Shown here piece by piece: positions 1 to 12,000 of a stretch of 64,000 nt of DNA. The notes below the pieces were generated by a model. That model was not told where the DNA came from, searched no databases, and was given only the letters and a program-made list of their open reading frames with translations. The stretch is from Paraglaciecola sp. T6c (lineage in GTDB: Bacteria > Pseudomonadota > Gammaproteobacteria > Enterobacterales > Alteromonadaceae). Position numbers and translations under genes: made by a program. How positions within the stretch are numbered: position 1 is the stretch's first letter; each line of letters starts with the position of its first letter. The DNA is taken from contig NC_008228.1 in assembly GCF_000014225.1 (NCBI RefSeq), forward strand, positions 3,224,001-3,288,000, given 5' to 3'.

Positions 1-3000
1 TCTTCAGGGGTGGTGAAAAGCTCATCAGCAGGATCCGTTATGAGATCAGCAATATCCAGTGTTACCTCGGCACTTTCGTCGTTCACCTCTGATACATTAT
101 CTGTGCTTTGAGCCCCTATCTCTGTATTGCTTTCTTCTATCGCGAAGGACAGGTTAATTTTATCCTCATCGTCTAGGGCAAAATTAAGCGTTTCCTCTTC
201 TGCAACGGGATCAACTGCTGTTTTGGCTGAGGGGGCGCTAGGCGCAGCTAGAAGTCCGTCGAGCAAGCTATATGTATTAACAGCACTCGTCGTGTTGCCT
301 GATATATCAGTCACACTGCCTTCAATATTAAGTAAATCTGGCAATAGTCCTATTTCGACTAATACACTAAACCCGCCACCTGCCTGCACTACTGCTTGCG
401 TATCAATGGTAACTAAGCCTAAAGCGCTTATATTGATCGACACTATAGTACCTGCAGGCTCAGAACTACTCCCAGTTAACGTATAGGTTCCAGCAAGTAC
501 GTTAAACAGACTAAAATCATCAAAGGTTAAGGTCGGTGCTGTAATATCAATTAGCCCTTGAGATGCTTCTGTACTCTGATTACCTGCTGCATCAGTGACA
601 CTCAAGGCTATATCAATATCTCCTTCAATAACTTGTGCTAAGGCAAGCGGCACAGCAACTGAAATTAGGCCTCCATCTAATACAGTGGACGTTAATATAT
701 GATCAGTACCACCTTCATCTGTTAGCGTGAGTGAAACTAAAGACCCGGCAGGTTCATTACAGGTACCCGTAATCACCGGCAGCCCTAAGTTCACGTCAAT
801 CTCACCAAGTTTATCCAAAGTGACCAATGGCGCAGTTAAATCAATCGGTACCGTGGCATTAACGATGGTTTCGTTACCCGCGATATCCGTGATACTCACA
901 ACCGCAGAGGCATCCCCCTCTGCCACGGTGATAGGCACAGCGACAGTAAACAGCCCACCAATTCCCACCGTAGCGGTTAAGGTGTGATCAATGCCCACGA
1001 AGTCAGTTAGCGTCACGCGCACTTCTGTGCCCTGTGGCTCACTACAGGTGCCCGTGATAACAGGTAGCCCTAAGTTCAGATCGATGTCACCGAGTTTATC
1101 TAAGGTGACTAACGGGGCGGTTAAATCGATTGGTACGGTGGCATTGACGATGGTTTCGTTGCCCGCGATGTCTGTAATGCTAACAACCGCAGAGGCATCC
1201 CCTTCGGCTACCGTCACAGGTATCGCAACGGTGAACAAACCACCAATTCCCACCGTTGCAGTTAAGACATGCTCATCCCCCACGAAGTCAGTTAGCGTCA
1301 CGCGCACTTCTGTACCTTGTGGCTCACTACAGGACCCTGTAATCACAGGTAGCCCTAAGTTCAGATCGATGTCACCGAGTTTATCCAATGTGACCAATGG
1401 CGCAGTTAAATCAATCGGTACCGTGGCATTAACGATGGTTTCGTTACCTGCGATGTCCGTAATGCTAACAACCGCAGAGGCATCCCCCTCTGCCACGGTG
1501 ATAGGCACAACAACAGTAAACAGCCCACCAATTCCCACCGTAGCGGTTAAGGTGTGATCAATGCCCACGAAGTCAGTTAGCGTCACGCGCACTTCTGTGC
1601 CCTGTGGCTCACTACAGGTGCCCGTGATAACAGGTAGCCCTAAGTTCAGATCGATGTCACCGAGTTTATCTAAGGAGACTAACGGGGCGGTTAAATCAAT
1701 CGGTACGGTGGCATTGACGATGGTTTCGTTGCCCGCGATATCCGTGATACTCACGACCGCTGAGGCATCCCCTTCTGCCACGGTGATAGGCACAGCGACA
1801 GTAAACAAACCGCCAATTCCCACCGTAGCGGTTAAGACATGCTCATCCCCCACGAAGTCAGTTAGCGTCACGCGCACTTCAGTACCTTGAGGCTCACTAC
1901 AGGACCCTGTAATCACAGGTAGCCCTAAGTTCAGATCGATGTCACCGAGTTTATCCAAAGTGACCAATGGCGCAGTTAAATCAATCGGTACCGTGGCATT
2001 AACGATGGTTTCGTTGCCCGCGATATCCGTGATACTCACAACCGCTGAGGCATCCCCTTCTGCCACGGTGATAGGCACAGCGACAGTAAACAAACCGCCA
2101 ATTCCCACCGTAGCGGTTAAGACATGCTCATCCCCCACGAAGTCAGTTAGCGTCACGCGCACTTCAGTACCTTGAGGCTCACTACAGGACCCTGTAATCA
2201 CAGGTAGCCCTAAGTTCAGATCGATGTCACCGAGTTTATCCAAAGTGACCAATGGCGCAGTTAAATCAATCGGTACCGTGGCATTAACGATGGTTTCGTT
2301 GCCCGCGATATCCGTGATACTCACAACCGCTGAGGCATCCCCTTCTGCCACGGTGATAGGCACAGCGACAGTAAACAAACCGCCAATTCCCACCGTAGCG
2401 GTTAAGACATGCTCATCCCCCACGAAGTCAGTTAGCGTCACGCGCACTTCTGTACCTTGTGGCTCACTGCAGGACCCTGTAATCACCGGCAACCCTAGGT
2501 TCACATCGATATCACCCAGTTTATCTAAAGTGACTAACGGCGCGGTTAAATCGATTGGTACCGTGGCATTAACGATGGTTTCGTTGCCAGCGATGTCCGT
2601 GATACTCACAACCGCAGAGGCATCCCCTTCGGCTACCGTCACAGGTATCGCAACGGTGAACAAACCACCAATTCCCACCGTGGCGGTTAAGACATGCTCA
2701 TCCCCCACGAAGTCAGTTAGCGTCACGCGCACTTCAGTACCTTGAGGCTCACTACAGGTACCTGTAATCACAGGTAGCCCTAAGTTCAGATCGATGTCAC
2801 CGAGTTTATCCAAAGTGATCAATGGCGCAGTTAAATCAATCGGTACCGTGGCATTAACGATGGTTTCGTTGCCCGCGATATCTGTAATGCTAACGACCGC
2901 AGAGGCATCCCCTTCGGCTACCGTCACAGGTATCGCAACGGTGAACAAACCGCCTACCCCCACCGTAGCAGTTAAGACATGCTCATCCCCCACGAAGTCA

Positions 3001-6000
3001 GTTAGCGTCACGCGCACTTCTGTGCCTTGTGGCTCACTGCATGACCCTGTAATCACCGGCAACCCTAGGTTCAGATCGATATCACCGAGTTTATCCAAAG
3101 TGACCAATGGCGCAGTTAAATCAATCGGTACCGTGGCATTCACGATGGTTTCGTTGCCCGCGATATCCGTGATACTCACGACCGCTGAGGCATCCCCTTC
3201 GGCTACCGTTAATGGCACAGCAACAGTAAACAGACCACCAATTCCCACCGTAGCGGTTAAGGTGTGATCATCCCCCACGAAGTCGGTTAGCGTCACGCGC
3301 ACTTCAGTACCTTGTGGCTCACTACAGGTGCCCGTGATAACAGGAAGCCCTAAGTTCAGATCGATGTCACCGAGTTTATCTAATGTGACCAATGGCGCAG
3401 TTAAATCAATCGGTACCGTGGCATTAACGATGGTTTCGTTACCCGCGATGTCCGTGATACTCACAACCGCAGAGGCATCCCCTTCTGCGATTGTTGCTGG
3501 GATTAGCACAGTAAACAAGCCACCGACGCCAACGGTTGTGGTTAAATTAAATTCATTAGCGGCAGAATCCGTTAGGGTGACGCTGATAATAGTCCCAACA
3601 GGCTCCGAACATGTACCGGTGATTGAAGGCAGATTTGCATTGGCATCAATACTACCTAATGACTCTAACGTAATCACCGGCGCAGTCAGATCAATCGGTA
3701 TCGTCGCATTTAGGATAGTCTCATTTCCTGCTAAGTCCGTAACGCTGACTACAGCTGTTGCATCCCCGTCAGCAACGGTGACAGGAATAGCAACCGTAAA
3801 TAATCCATTGGCATCTACTTGTGCAGACAAAATGAATTCAACGTTATTAGAATCAGTCACAACCACTGAAACGATCGTACCTTGAGGCTCAGAGCAAGTA
3901 CCAGAGATAATAGGAAAACCAGATTCCACCTCACCAACAACTGTTAAATCGATAATCGGATCAGCAGTATCCACACTGCCGTTATCGCTGGCTGTGGCAG
4001 AATTACCCGCGGCATCTGTGATGCTCGCTTCGGCCGTGTAAGCACCGTCGGCTAAATCACTGGGCACATCCACGCTGTAGGTGCCATTGGCTTGCACTGT
4101 GGCGCTAAGGGTTTGCTCTACCCCATTGGCATCCTTAATGAGGATGGAGACCGTGGTATTCTGTGGCGCGTTGGTGATGCCAGTAATCGTTGGCGTCGCA
4201 TCATTGCTGTTATCGGGCGCATCCACTGTCAGGGTGGGCGCGACCGTGTCGACACTGCCTGTATCATTGGCTGAGGCAGGGTTACCCGCTGCATCCGCTA
4301 CCGCTGCTTCAACCGTATAAGCGCCTTCTTCCAGTGCACTGGGCACATCTACATGGAAACTGCCATCAGGTTGAACTGTCGCCGTGAGGGTTTGTACCAC
4401 TGTGTCACTGCCCGTCACCGTGATAGTCACCGTTGACCCTACAGGGGCATTGGTATTACCCGCAATCGTCGGGGTGGCGTCATTGCTGTTATCGGGGGCA
4501 TCTACCGTAATCGTCGGCGCAACAGTATCCACACTGCCTGTGTCTGTTTCGGTTGTGCTGTTGCCTGCGGTATCTGTGATAGTCGCTTCAACTGTGTAAG
4601 TACCTTGAGCTAAATCACTGGGCACATCCACGCTGTAGGTGCCATTGGCTTGTACGGGGGCGCTCAATGTTTGCACTACATTATTGCTGCCCGTCACAGT
4701 AATACTCACAGTGGCATTTTCTGGCGCATTTGTGGTGCCCGTAATCGTTGGCGTGGCGTCATTGCTGTTATCGGGCGCGTCCACTGTCAGAGTGGGCGCT
4801 ACCGTGTCCACACTGCCTGTGTCTGTTTCTGTGGTGCTATTGCCTGCCGCGTCGGCTACTGTCACATCAACGGTGTAAGCACCGTCGGCTAAATCACTGG
4901 GCACATCCACGCTGTAGGTGCCATTGGCAAGCACCGTGGCACTCACCGTTTGCTCGACACCATTGGCACCGGTGATAAGGATGGAGACCGTGGCATTTTC
5001 TGGCGCGTTCGTCGTGCCGGTAATGGTCGGCGTGGCATCACTGCTGTTATCGGGCGCATCCACTGTCAGGGTCGGCGCGACCGTGTCCACACTGCCTGTA
5101 TCGGTTTGTGTGGTGCTATTGCCTGCTGCGTCAGCCACTGTCACATCAACAGTGTAAGCACCTTCGGCTAAATCACTGGGCACGTCTACATGGAAACTGC
5201 CATCAGGTTGTACTGTCGCCGTGAGATTTTGTACCACTGTGTCGCTGCTCGTCACCGTGATAGTCACTGTTGACCCTACTGGCGCATTAGTATTACCCGC
5301 AATGGTCGGCGTGGCATCACTGCTGTTATCGGGGGCACCCACTGTCAATGTAGGCGCGACCGTGTCTACACTGCCTGTGTCGCTTTCTGTTGTGCTGTTG
5401 CCTGCGGTATCTGTGATGGTCGCTTCAGCCGTGTAAGCTCCTTCGGCTAAATCATTGGGCACATCAACACTATAGGTGCCATTGGCTTGCACGGTAGCGC
5501 TCAATGTTTGCACTACATTATCGCTGCCCGTCACGGTAATACTCACCGTGGCATTTTCTGGCGCGTTGGTATTGCCGGTAATCGTTGGCGTGGCGTCATC
5601 GCTGTTATCGGGCGCATCTACCGTTAACGTGGGTGCTTGAGTGTCAACACTGCCGGTGTCGCTGGCTGTGGCAGGATTACCAGCGGCATCTGTGATGCTC
5701 GCTTCGGCCGTGTAAGCACCATCGGCTAAATCACTCGGTACATCCACGCTGTAGGTGCCATTGGCTTGCACTGTGGCGCTCAAGGTTTGCACCACATTAT
5801 TGCTGCCCGTCACAGTAATATTCACCGTGGTATTTTCTGGCGCGTTCGTCATGCCGGTAATGGTCGGCGTGGCATCATTGCTGTTATCGGGCGCATCCAC
5901 TGTCAGGGTCGGCGCGACGGTGTCCACACTGCCTGTATCGGTTTGTGTGGTGCTATTGCCTGCTTCGTCAGCCACTGTCACATCAACGGTGTAAGCACCT

Positions 6001-9000
6001 TCAGCTAAATCACTGGGCACGTCTACATAGAAACTGCCATCAGGTTGAACTGTCGCCGTGAGGGTTTGTACCACTGTGTCACTGCCCGTCACCGTGATAG
6101 TCACCGTTGACCCTACTGGCGCATCGGTATTCCCTGCAATGGTCGGGGTGGCGTCACTGCTGTTATCGGGGGCATCTACCGTAATCGTCGGCGCAACAGT
6201 ATCCACACTGCCTGTGTCTGTTTCGGTTGTGCTGTTGCCTGCGGTATCTGTGATGGTCGCTTCAACTGTGTAAGCACCTTCAGCTAAATCACTCGGCACA
6301 TCCACGCTGTAGCTACCATTGGCTTGTACGGTGGCACTGATGGTTTGCACCACATTATCACTGCCCGTCACCGTGATATTCACTGTGGAATTCACTGGCT
6401 CGTTAGTATTGCCGGTAATAGTCGGGGTGGCGTCATTGCTGTTATCCGGTGCATCCACTGTCAGGGTGGGCGCGACTGTGTCCACACTGCCTGTATCGCT
6501 TTCGGTTGTGCTGTTGCCTGCCGTATCTGTAATGCTCGCTTCGGCCATGTAAGCACCGTCGGCTAAATCACTGGGCACATCCACGCTGTAGGTGCCATTG
6601 GCTTGCACGGTGGCGCTGAGGGTTTGCTCTACTCCATTGGCATCCGTGATGAGAATGGAGACCGTGGCATTTTCTGGCGCGTTCGTCGTGCCGGTAATGG
6701 TCGGCGTGGCATCATTGCTGTTATCGGGCGCATCCACTGTCAGGGTCGGCGCGACGGTGTCCACACTGCCTGTATCGGTTTGTGTGGTGCTATTGCCTGC
6801 CGCGTCGGTCGCGGTCGCAGAGACACTATATGCCCCTTGCCCTAACTCAACGGGCACCTCAACGGAGTAACTGCCATTCGCTAGAACCGTTGCAGAAAGA
6901 TTTTGAACTGCACCTTGGCTGTCTGTCACGGTGATAGTGACTGTCGAGCCTGGCGCTACGTTAGTTGAACCGCTAATTAATGGCGTTGTGTCATCAGCCC
7001 CAGAAGGAATAATCAAAGATAACGTTGGATCAATAGTATCAATATTTCCAGAGTCAGTTGCACTCGCTACATTGCCATTGCCATCATCTACCGTGGCGGT
7101 TACCGAGTAGTTTCCATCAGCTAAGACTCCAGGCACATCTATAGAAAAACTACCATTTGATTGAACGACAGTAGAAAGGTTTTGAGTAGCTCCTTGACTA
7201 TCTGTCACGGTAATAAGCACTGTTGAGCCATCCAATGAGGCATCAGTTGTACCATTCAAGGTGGGCGTATCGTCATTCGTGTTTGCTGGTAAAGATAGCG
7301 TTAAACTCGGGATCGTAGAGTCAATAGAACCGCTATCAACAGCGGTTGTAGAGTTGGTCGCGGCATCGACAACGGTTGCACTCACCGTGAAATTACCATC
7401 CGCCATCACGCCAGGCACGTCGGCTGAAAAGTGTCCGTCAGGCTGCACTGTCGCATTGAATGTTTGGGAAATATTATTGCTATCAGTCACCGTGATGCTC
7501 ACATTTAGACCAGGATTTGCATCGGTGCTGCCATTGATCGTTGGCGTTGTGTCGTTAGTATTATCAGGGGCATTAATGATCAAGGTTGGGGGGAATGTAT
7601 CAACACTACCCGCTTGAGAAACACTTATTTCATTCCCTGCACTATCAGAAATAGCAGCTGTGACGGTATACGTACCTTCAGCTAAATCACTCGGTACATC
7701 CACACTGTAGGTGCCATTGGCAAGTACCGTGGCACTCACCGTTTGCTCGACACCATTGGCACCGGTGATGAGAATGGAGACCGTGGAATTCACTGGCGCG
7801 TTCGTCGTGCCGGTAATGGTCGGCGTGGCATCATTGCTGTTATCGGGCGCATCCACTGTCAGGGTCGGCGCGACGGTGTCCACACTGCCTGTATCGGTTT
7901 GTGTGGTGCTATTGCCTGCTTCGTCAGCCACTGTCACATCAACGGTGTAAGCACCTTCAGCTAAATCACTGGGCACGTCTACATAGAAACTGCCATCAGG
8001 TTGTACTGTCGCCGTGAGGGTTTGTACCACTGTGTCACTGCCCGTCACCGTGATAGTCACTGTTGACCCTACTGGCGCATTGGTATTACCCGCAATCGTC
8101 GGGGTGGCATCATTGCTGTTATCGGGGGCATCTACCGTAATCGTCGGCGCAACAGTATCCACACTGCCTGTGTCTGTTTCGGTTGTGCTGTTGCCTGCGG
8201 TATCTGTGATGGTCGCTTCAACTGTGTAAGCACCTTCAGCTAAATCACTCGGCACATCCACGCTGTAGCTACCATTGGCTTGTACGGTGGCACTGATGGT
8301 TTGCACCACATTATCACTGCCCGTCACCGTGATATTCACTGTGGAATTCACTGGCTCGTTAGTATTGCCGGTAATAGTCGGGGTGGCGTCATTGCTGTTA
8401 TCCGGTGCATCCACTGTCAGGGTGGGCGCGACTGTGTCCACACTGCCTGTATCGCTTTCGGTTGTGCTGTTGCCTGCCGTATCTGTAATGCTCGCTTCGG
8501 CCATGTAAGCACCGTCGGCTAAATCACTGGGCACATCCACGCTGTAGGTGCCATTGGCTTGCACGGTGGCGCTGAGGGTTTGCTCTACTCCATTGGCATC
8601 CGTGATGAGAATGGAGACCGTGGCATTTTCTGGCGCGTTCGTCGTGCCGGTAATGGTCGGCGTGGCATCATTGCTGTTATCGGGCGCATCCACTGTCAGG
8701 GTCGGCGCGACGGTGTCCACACTGCCTGTATCGGTTTGTGTGGTGCTATTGCCTGCTGCGTCAGCCACTGTCACATCAACGGTGTAAGCACCTTCGGCTA
8801 AATCACTGGGCACGTCTACATGGAAACTGCCATCATGTTGAACTGTCGCCGTGAGGGTTTGTACCACTGTGTCACTGCCCGTCACCGTGATAGTCACCGT
8901 TGACCCTACTGGCGCATCGGTATTCCCTGCAATGGTCGGGGTGGCGTCACTGCTGTTATCGGGGGCATCTACCGTAATCGTCGGCGCAACAGTATCCACA

Positions 9001-12000
9001 CTGCCTGTGTCTGTTTCGGTTGTGCTGTTGCCTGCGGTATCTGTGATAGTCGCTTCAACTGTGTAAACACCTTCAGCTAAATCACTCGGCACATCAACAC
9101 TATAGGTACCATTGGCTTGTACGGGGGCGCTCAATGTTTGCACTACATTATTGCTGCCCGTCACAGTGATACTCACAGTGGCATTTTCTGGCGCATTTGT
9201 GGTGCCCGTAATCGTTGGCGTCGCGTCATCGCTGTTATCGGGCGCATCCACTGTCAGGGTGGGCGCGACCGTGTCTACACTACCGGTGTCGCTGGCTGTG
9301 GCAGGATTACCAGCGGCATCTGTGATGCTCGCTTCGGCCATGTAAGCACCGTCGGCTAAATCACTCGGCACATCCACGCTGTAGGTGCCATTAGCAAGTA
9401 CCGCGGCACTCACCGTTTGCTCGACACCATTGGCATCCGTGATGAGGATGGAGACCGTGGTATTCTGTGGCGCGTTGGTGATGCCAGTAATCGTTGGCGT
9501 CGCATCATTGCTGTTATCGGGCGCATCCACTGTCAGGGTGGGCGCGACGGTGTCCACACTGCCTGTATCGCTTTCGGTTGTGCTATTGCCTGCCGCGTCA
9601 GCCACTGTCACATCAACGGTGTAAGCACCTTCAGCTAAATCACTGGGCACGTCTACATGGAAACTGCCATCAGGTTGAACTGTCGCCGTGAGGGTTTGTA
9701 CCACTGTGTCACTGCCCGTCACCGTGATAGTCACTGTTGACCCTACTGGCGCATTGGTATTCCCTGCAATCGTCGGCGTGGCATCACTGCTGTTATAGGG
9801 GGCATCCACTGTGAGTGTGGGCGCGACCGTGTCGACACTGCCTGTGTCGGTAATACTTGCTTGGTTTCCAGCTTGATCGCTAACATTTGCTTCAACGCTG
9901 AAAACGCCCTCAGCTAACACGCCACTTACCTCGATTGTGAAAGAACCATCATTAAGCACTAAGGTATCTACTACTTGAACGTTACCTGCGCTATCAGTTA
10001 CGGTTATCTGAACAGAGGAGCCTTCCGGTGCATTCGTCGAGCCTGAGATAATGGGAGTTGTATCTGCGCTATTGTCCGGAGCGTCTAAAATCAAATTTGG
10101 ATATAGAGTATCCACATTACCGCTATCATTTGCACTAGCGTCATTACCTGCGGCGTCCGTGATACTCGCTTCAACGGTAAAGTCCCCCTCTGATAAAGCG
10201 TTAGGCACATTCACGCTGTAGGTGCCATTGGCTTGCACTGTGGCGCTGAGGGTTTGCACTACTCCATTGGCATCCGTAATGAGGATGGATACCGTGGCAT
10301 TTTGTGGCGCGTTTGTGGTGCCTGTGATCGTTGGCGTCGCATCATTACTATTATCAGGCGCATCCACGGTTAAAACCGGTGCTGTGGTATCTATGTTGCC
10401 AGTATCATTTGCATTCGCCTCGTTGCCAGCGGCATCGGCTACCGTCGCGGCAACAGTGTAATCACCTTCAGCTAAATCATTGGGTACATCAACACTATAG
10501 GTACCGTTTGCTTGCACAGTCGCACTCAATGTTTGTACTGCACCATCGTTACCGGTGACACTAAGATTGACAACTGAATTGGCCGGTACATCGGTTGTGC
10601 CTGTGATCGTTGGCGTGGCATCATTGCTATTAGCTGGCACATCCACGGTTACAATTGGTGCTGTGGTATCTATGTTGCCAGTATCATTTGCATTCGCCTC
10701 GTTGCCAGCGGCATCGGTTACCGTCGCAGCAACAGTGTAATCACCCTCAGCTAAATCATTGAGAACATCAACACTATAGGTACCGTTTGCTTGCACAGTC
10801 GCACTCAATGTTTGCACCGTACCATCGCTGCCTGTAACAGTAAGCTCAACGACTGAATTGGGCGGTGCATCTGTTGTTCCAGTGATCGTTGGCGTTACAT
10901 CATTGCTATTTTCAGGCGCATCCACCGTCAGCGTTGGTGCTGTTGTATCAATAGTGCCAGTTGCTGATACTTGGGCCTGATTTCCTAAACCGTCATCAAC
11001 TGTTACAGAAACATTATAAGTGCCATCTTCTAATATCACTGGCACTTCAACGCTGTAGCTCCCATCAACTTGTACACTTGTATTGAGGGTCTGAATAACG
11101 CCGTTGCTGTCAGTGATAGTGATATTAACCGACGAACCAACAGGCGCGTCCGTTGTTCCACTTATTATGGGGGTTCCATCATTACCACTAGGTAACTCGT
11201 TTACGCTCAGATTAGGTAGGGCGCTATTCACTTCCCCACTTGCTGTAACATTGGTTGTGTTACCTGCATCATCTTCTACAGACACGTTCAATGTGAACGC
11301 CCCGTCTGCTAATGGCGTGTCGATTTCAACACTAAAACTCCCATCTACTTGCACCAACGCTATGAGTGACTGTGTCGCGCCATTGCTATCAGTAACTTCA
11401 ATCTTGACTTCAGTACCTAGAGGAGTATCTGTCGTTCCGGAAATGATCGGGGTATTATCGTTAGAGATATCTGGCGCATCCACCGTTAAAACCGGTGCTG
11501 TGGTATCTATGTTGCCAGTATCATTTGCATTCGCCTCGTTACCAGCGGCATCGGCTACGGTCGCAGCAACAGTATAATCACCCTCAGCTAAATCATTGGG
11601 AACATCAACACTATAGGTACCGCTTGCTTGCACAGTCGCACTCAATATTTGCACTGCACCATCGCTGCCAGTCACAGTAAGATTGACAACTAAATTGGCC
11701 GGTACATCGGTTGTTCCTGTGATCGTTGGCGTGGCGTCATTGCTATTATCAGGCGCATCCACGGTTAGAACCGGTGCTGTGGTATCTATGTTGCCAGTAT
11801 CATTTGCATTCGCCTCGTTGCCAGTAGCATCGGCTACGCTCGCGGCAACAGTGTAATCACCTTCAGCTAAATCATTGGGAACATCAACACTATAGGTACC
11901 GTTTGCTTGCACAGTCGCACTCAATATTTGCACTGCACCATCACTGCCTGTAACAGTAAGCTCAACGATCGAACTGGCCGGTACATCGGTTGTTCCTGTG

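Noticed and set aside
740-3540. Regular repeats resembling a CRISPR array or satellite DNA
   Set aside because: The period is 285 bp with no short repeat/unique spacer pattern, and the repeats are in-frame protein domains.
9781-9810. Altered repeat (ctgttatagg instead of ctgttatcgg) that looked like a stop
   Set aside because: In the coding frame it is an Asp-to-Tyr change, not a stop; the frame remains open.
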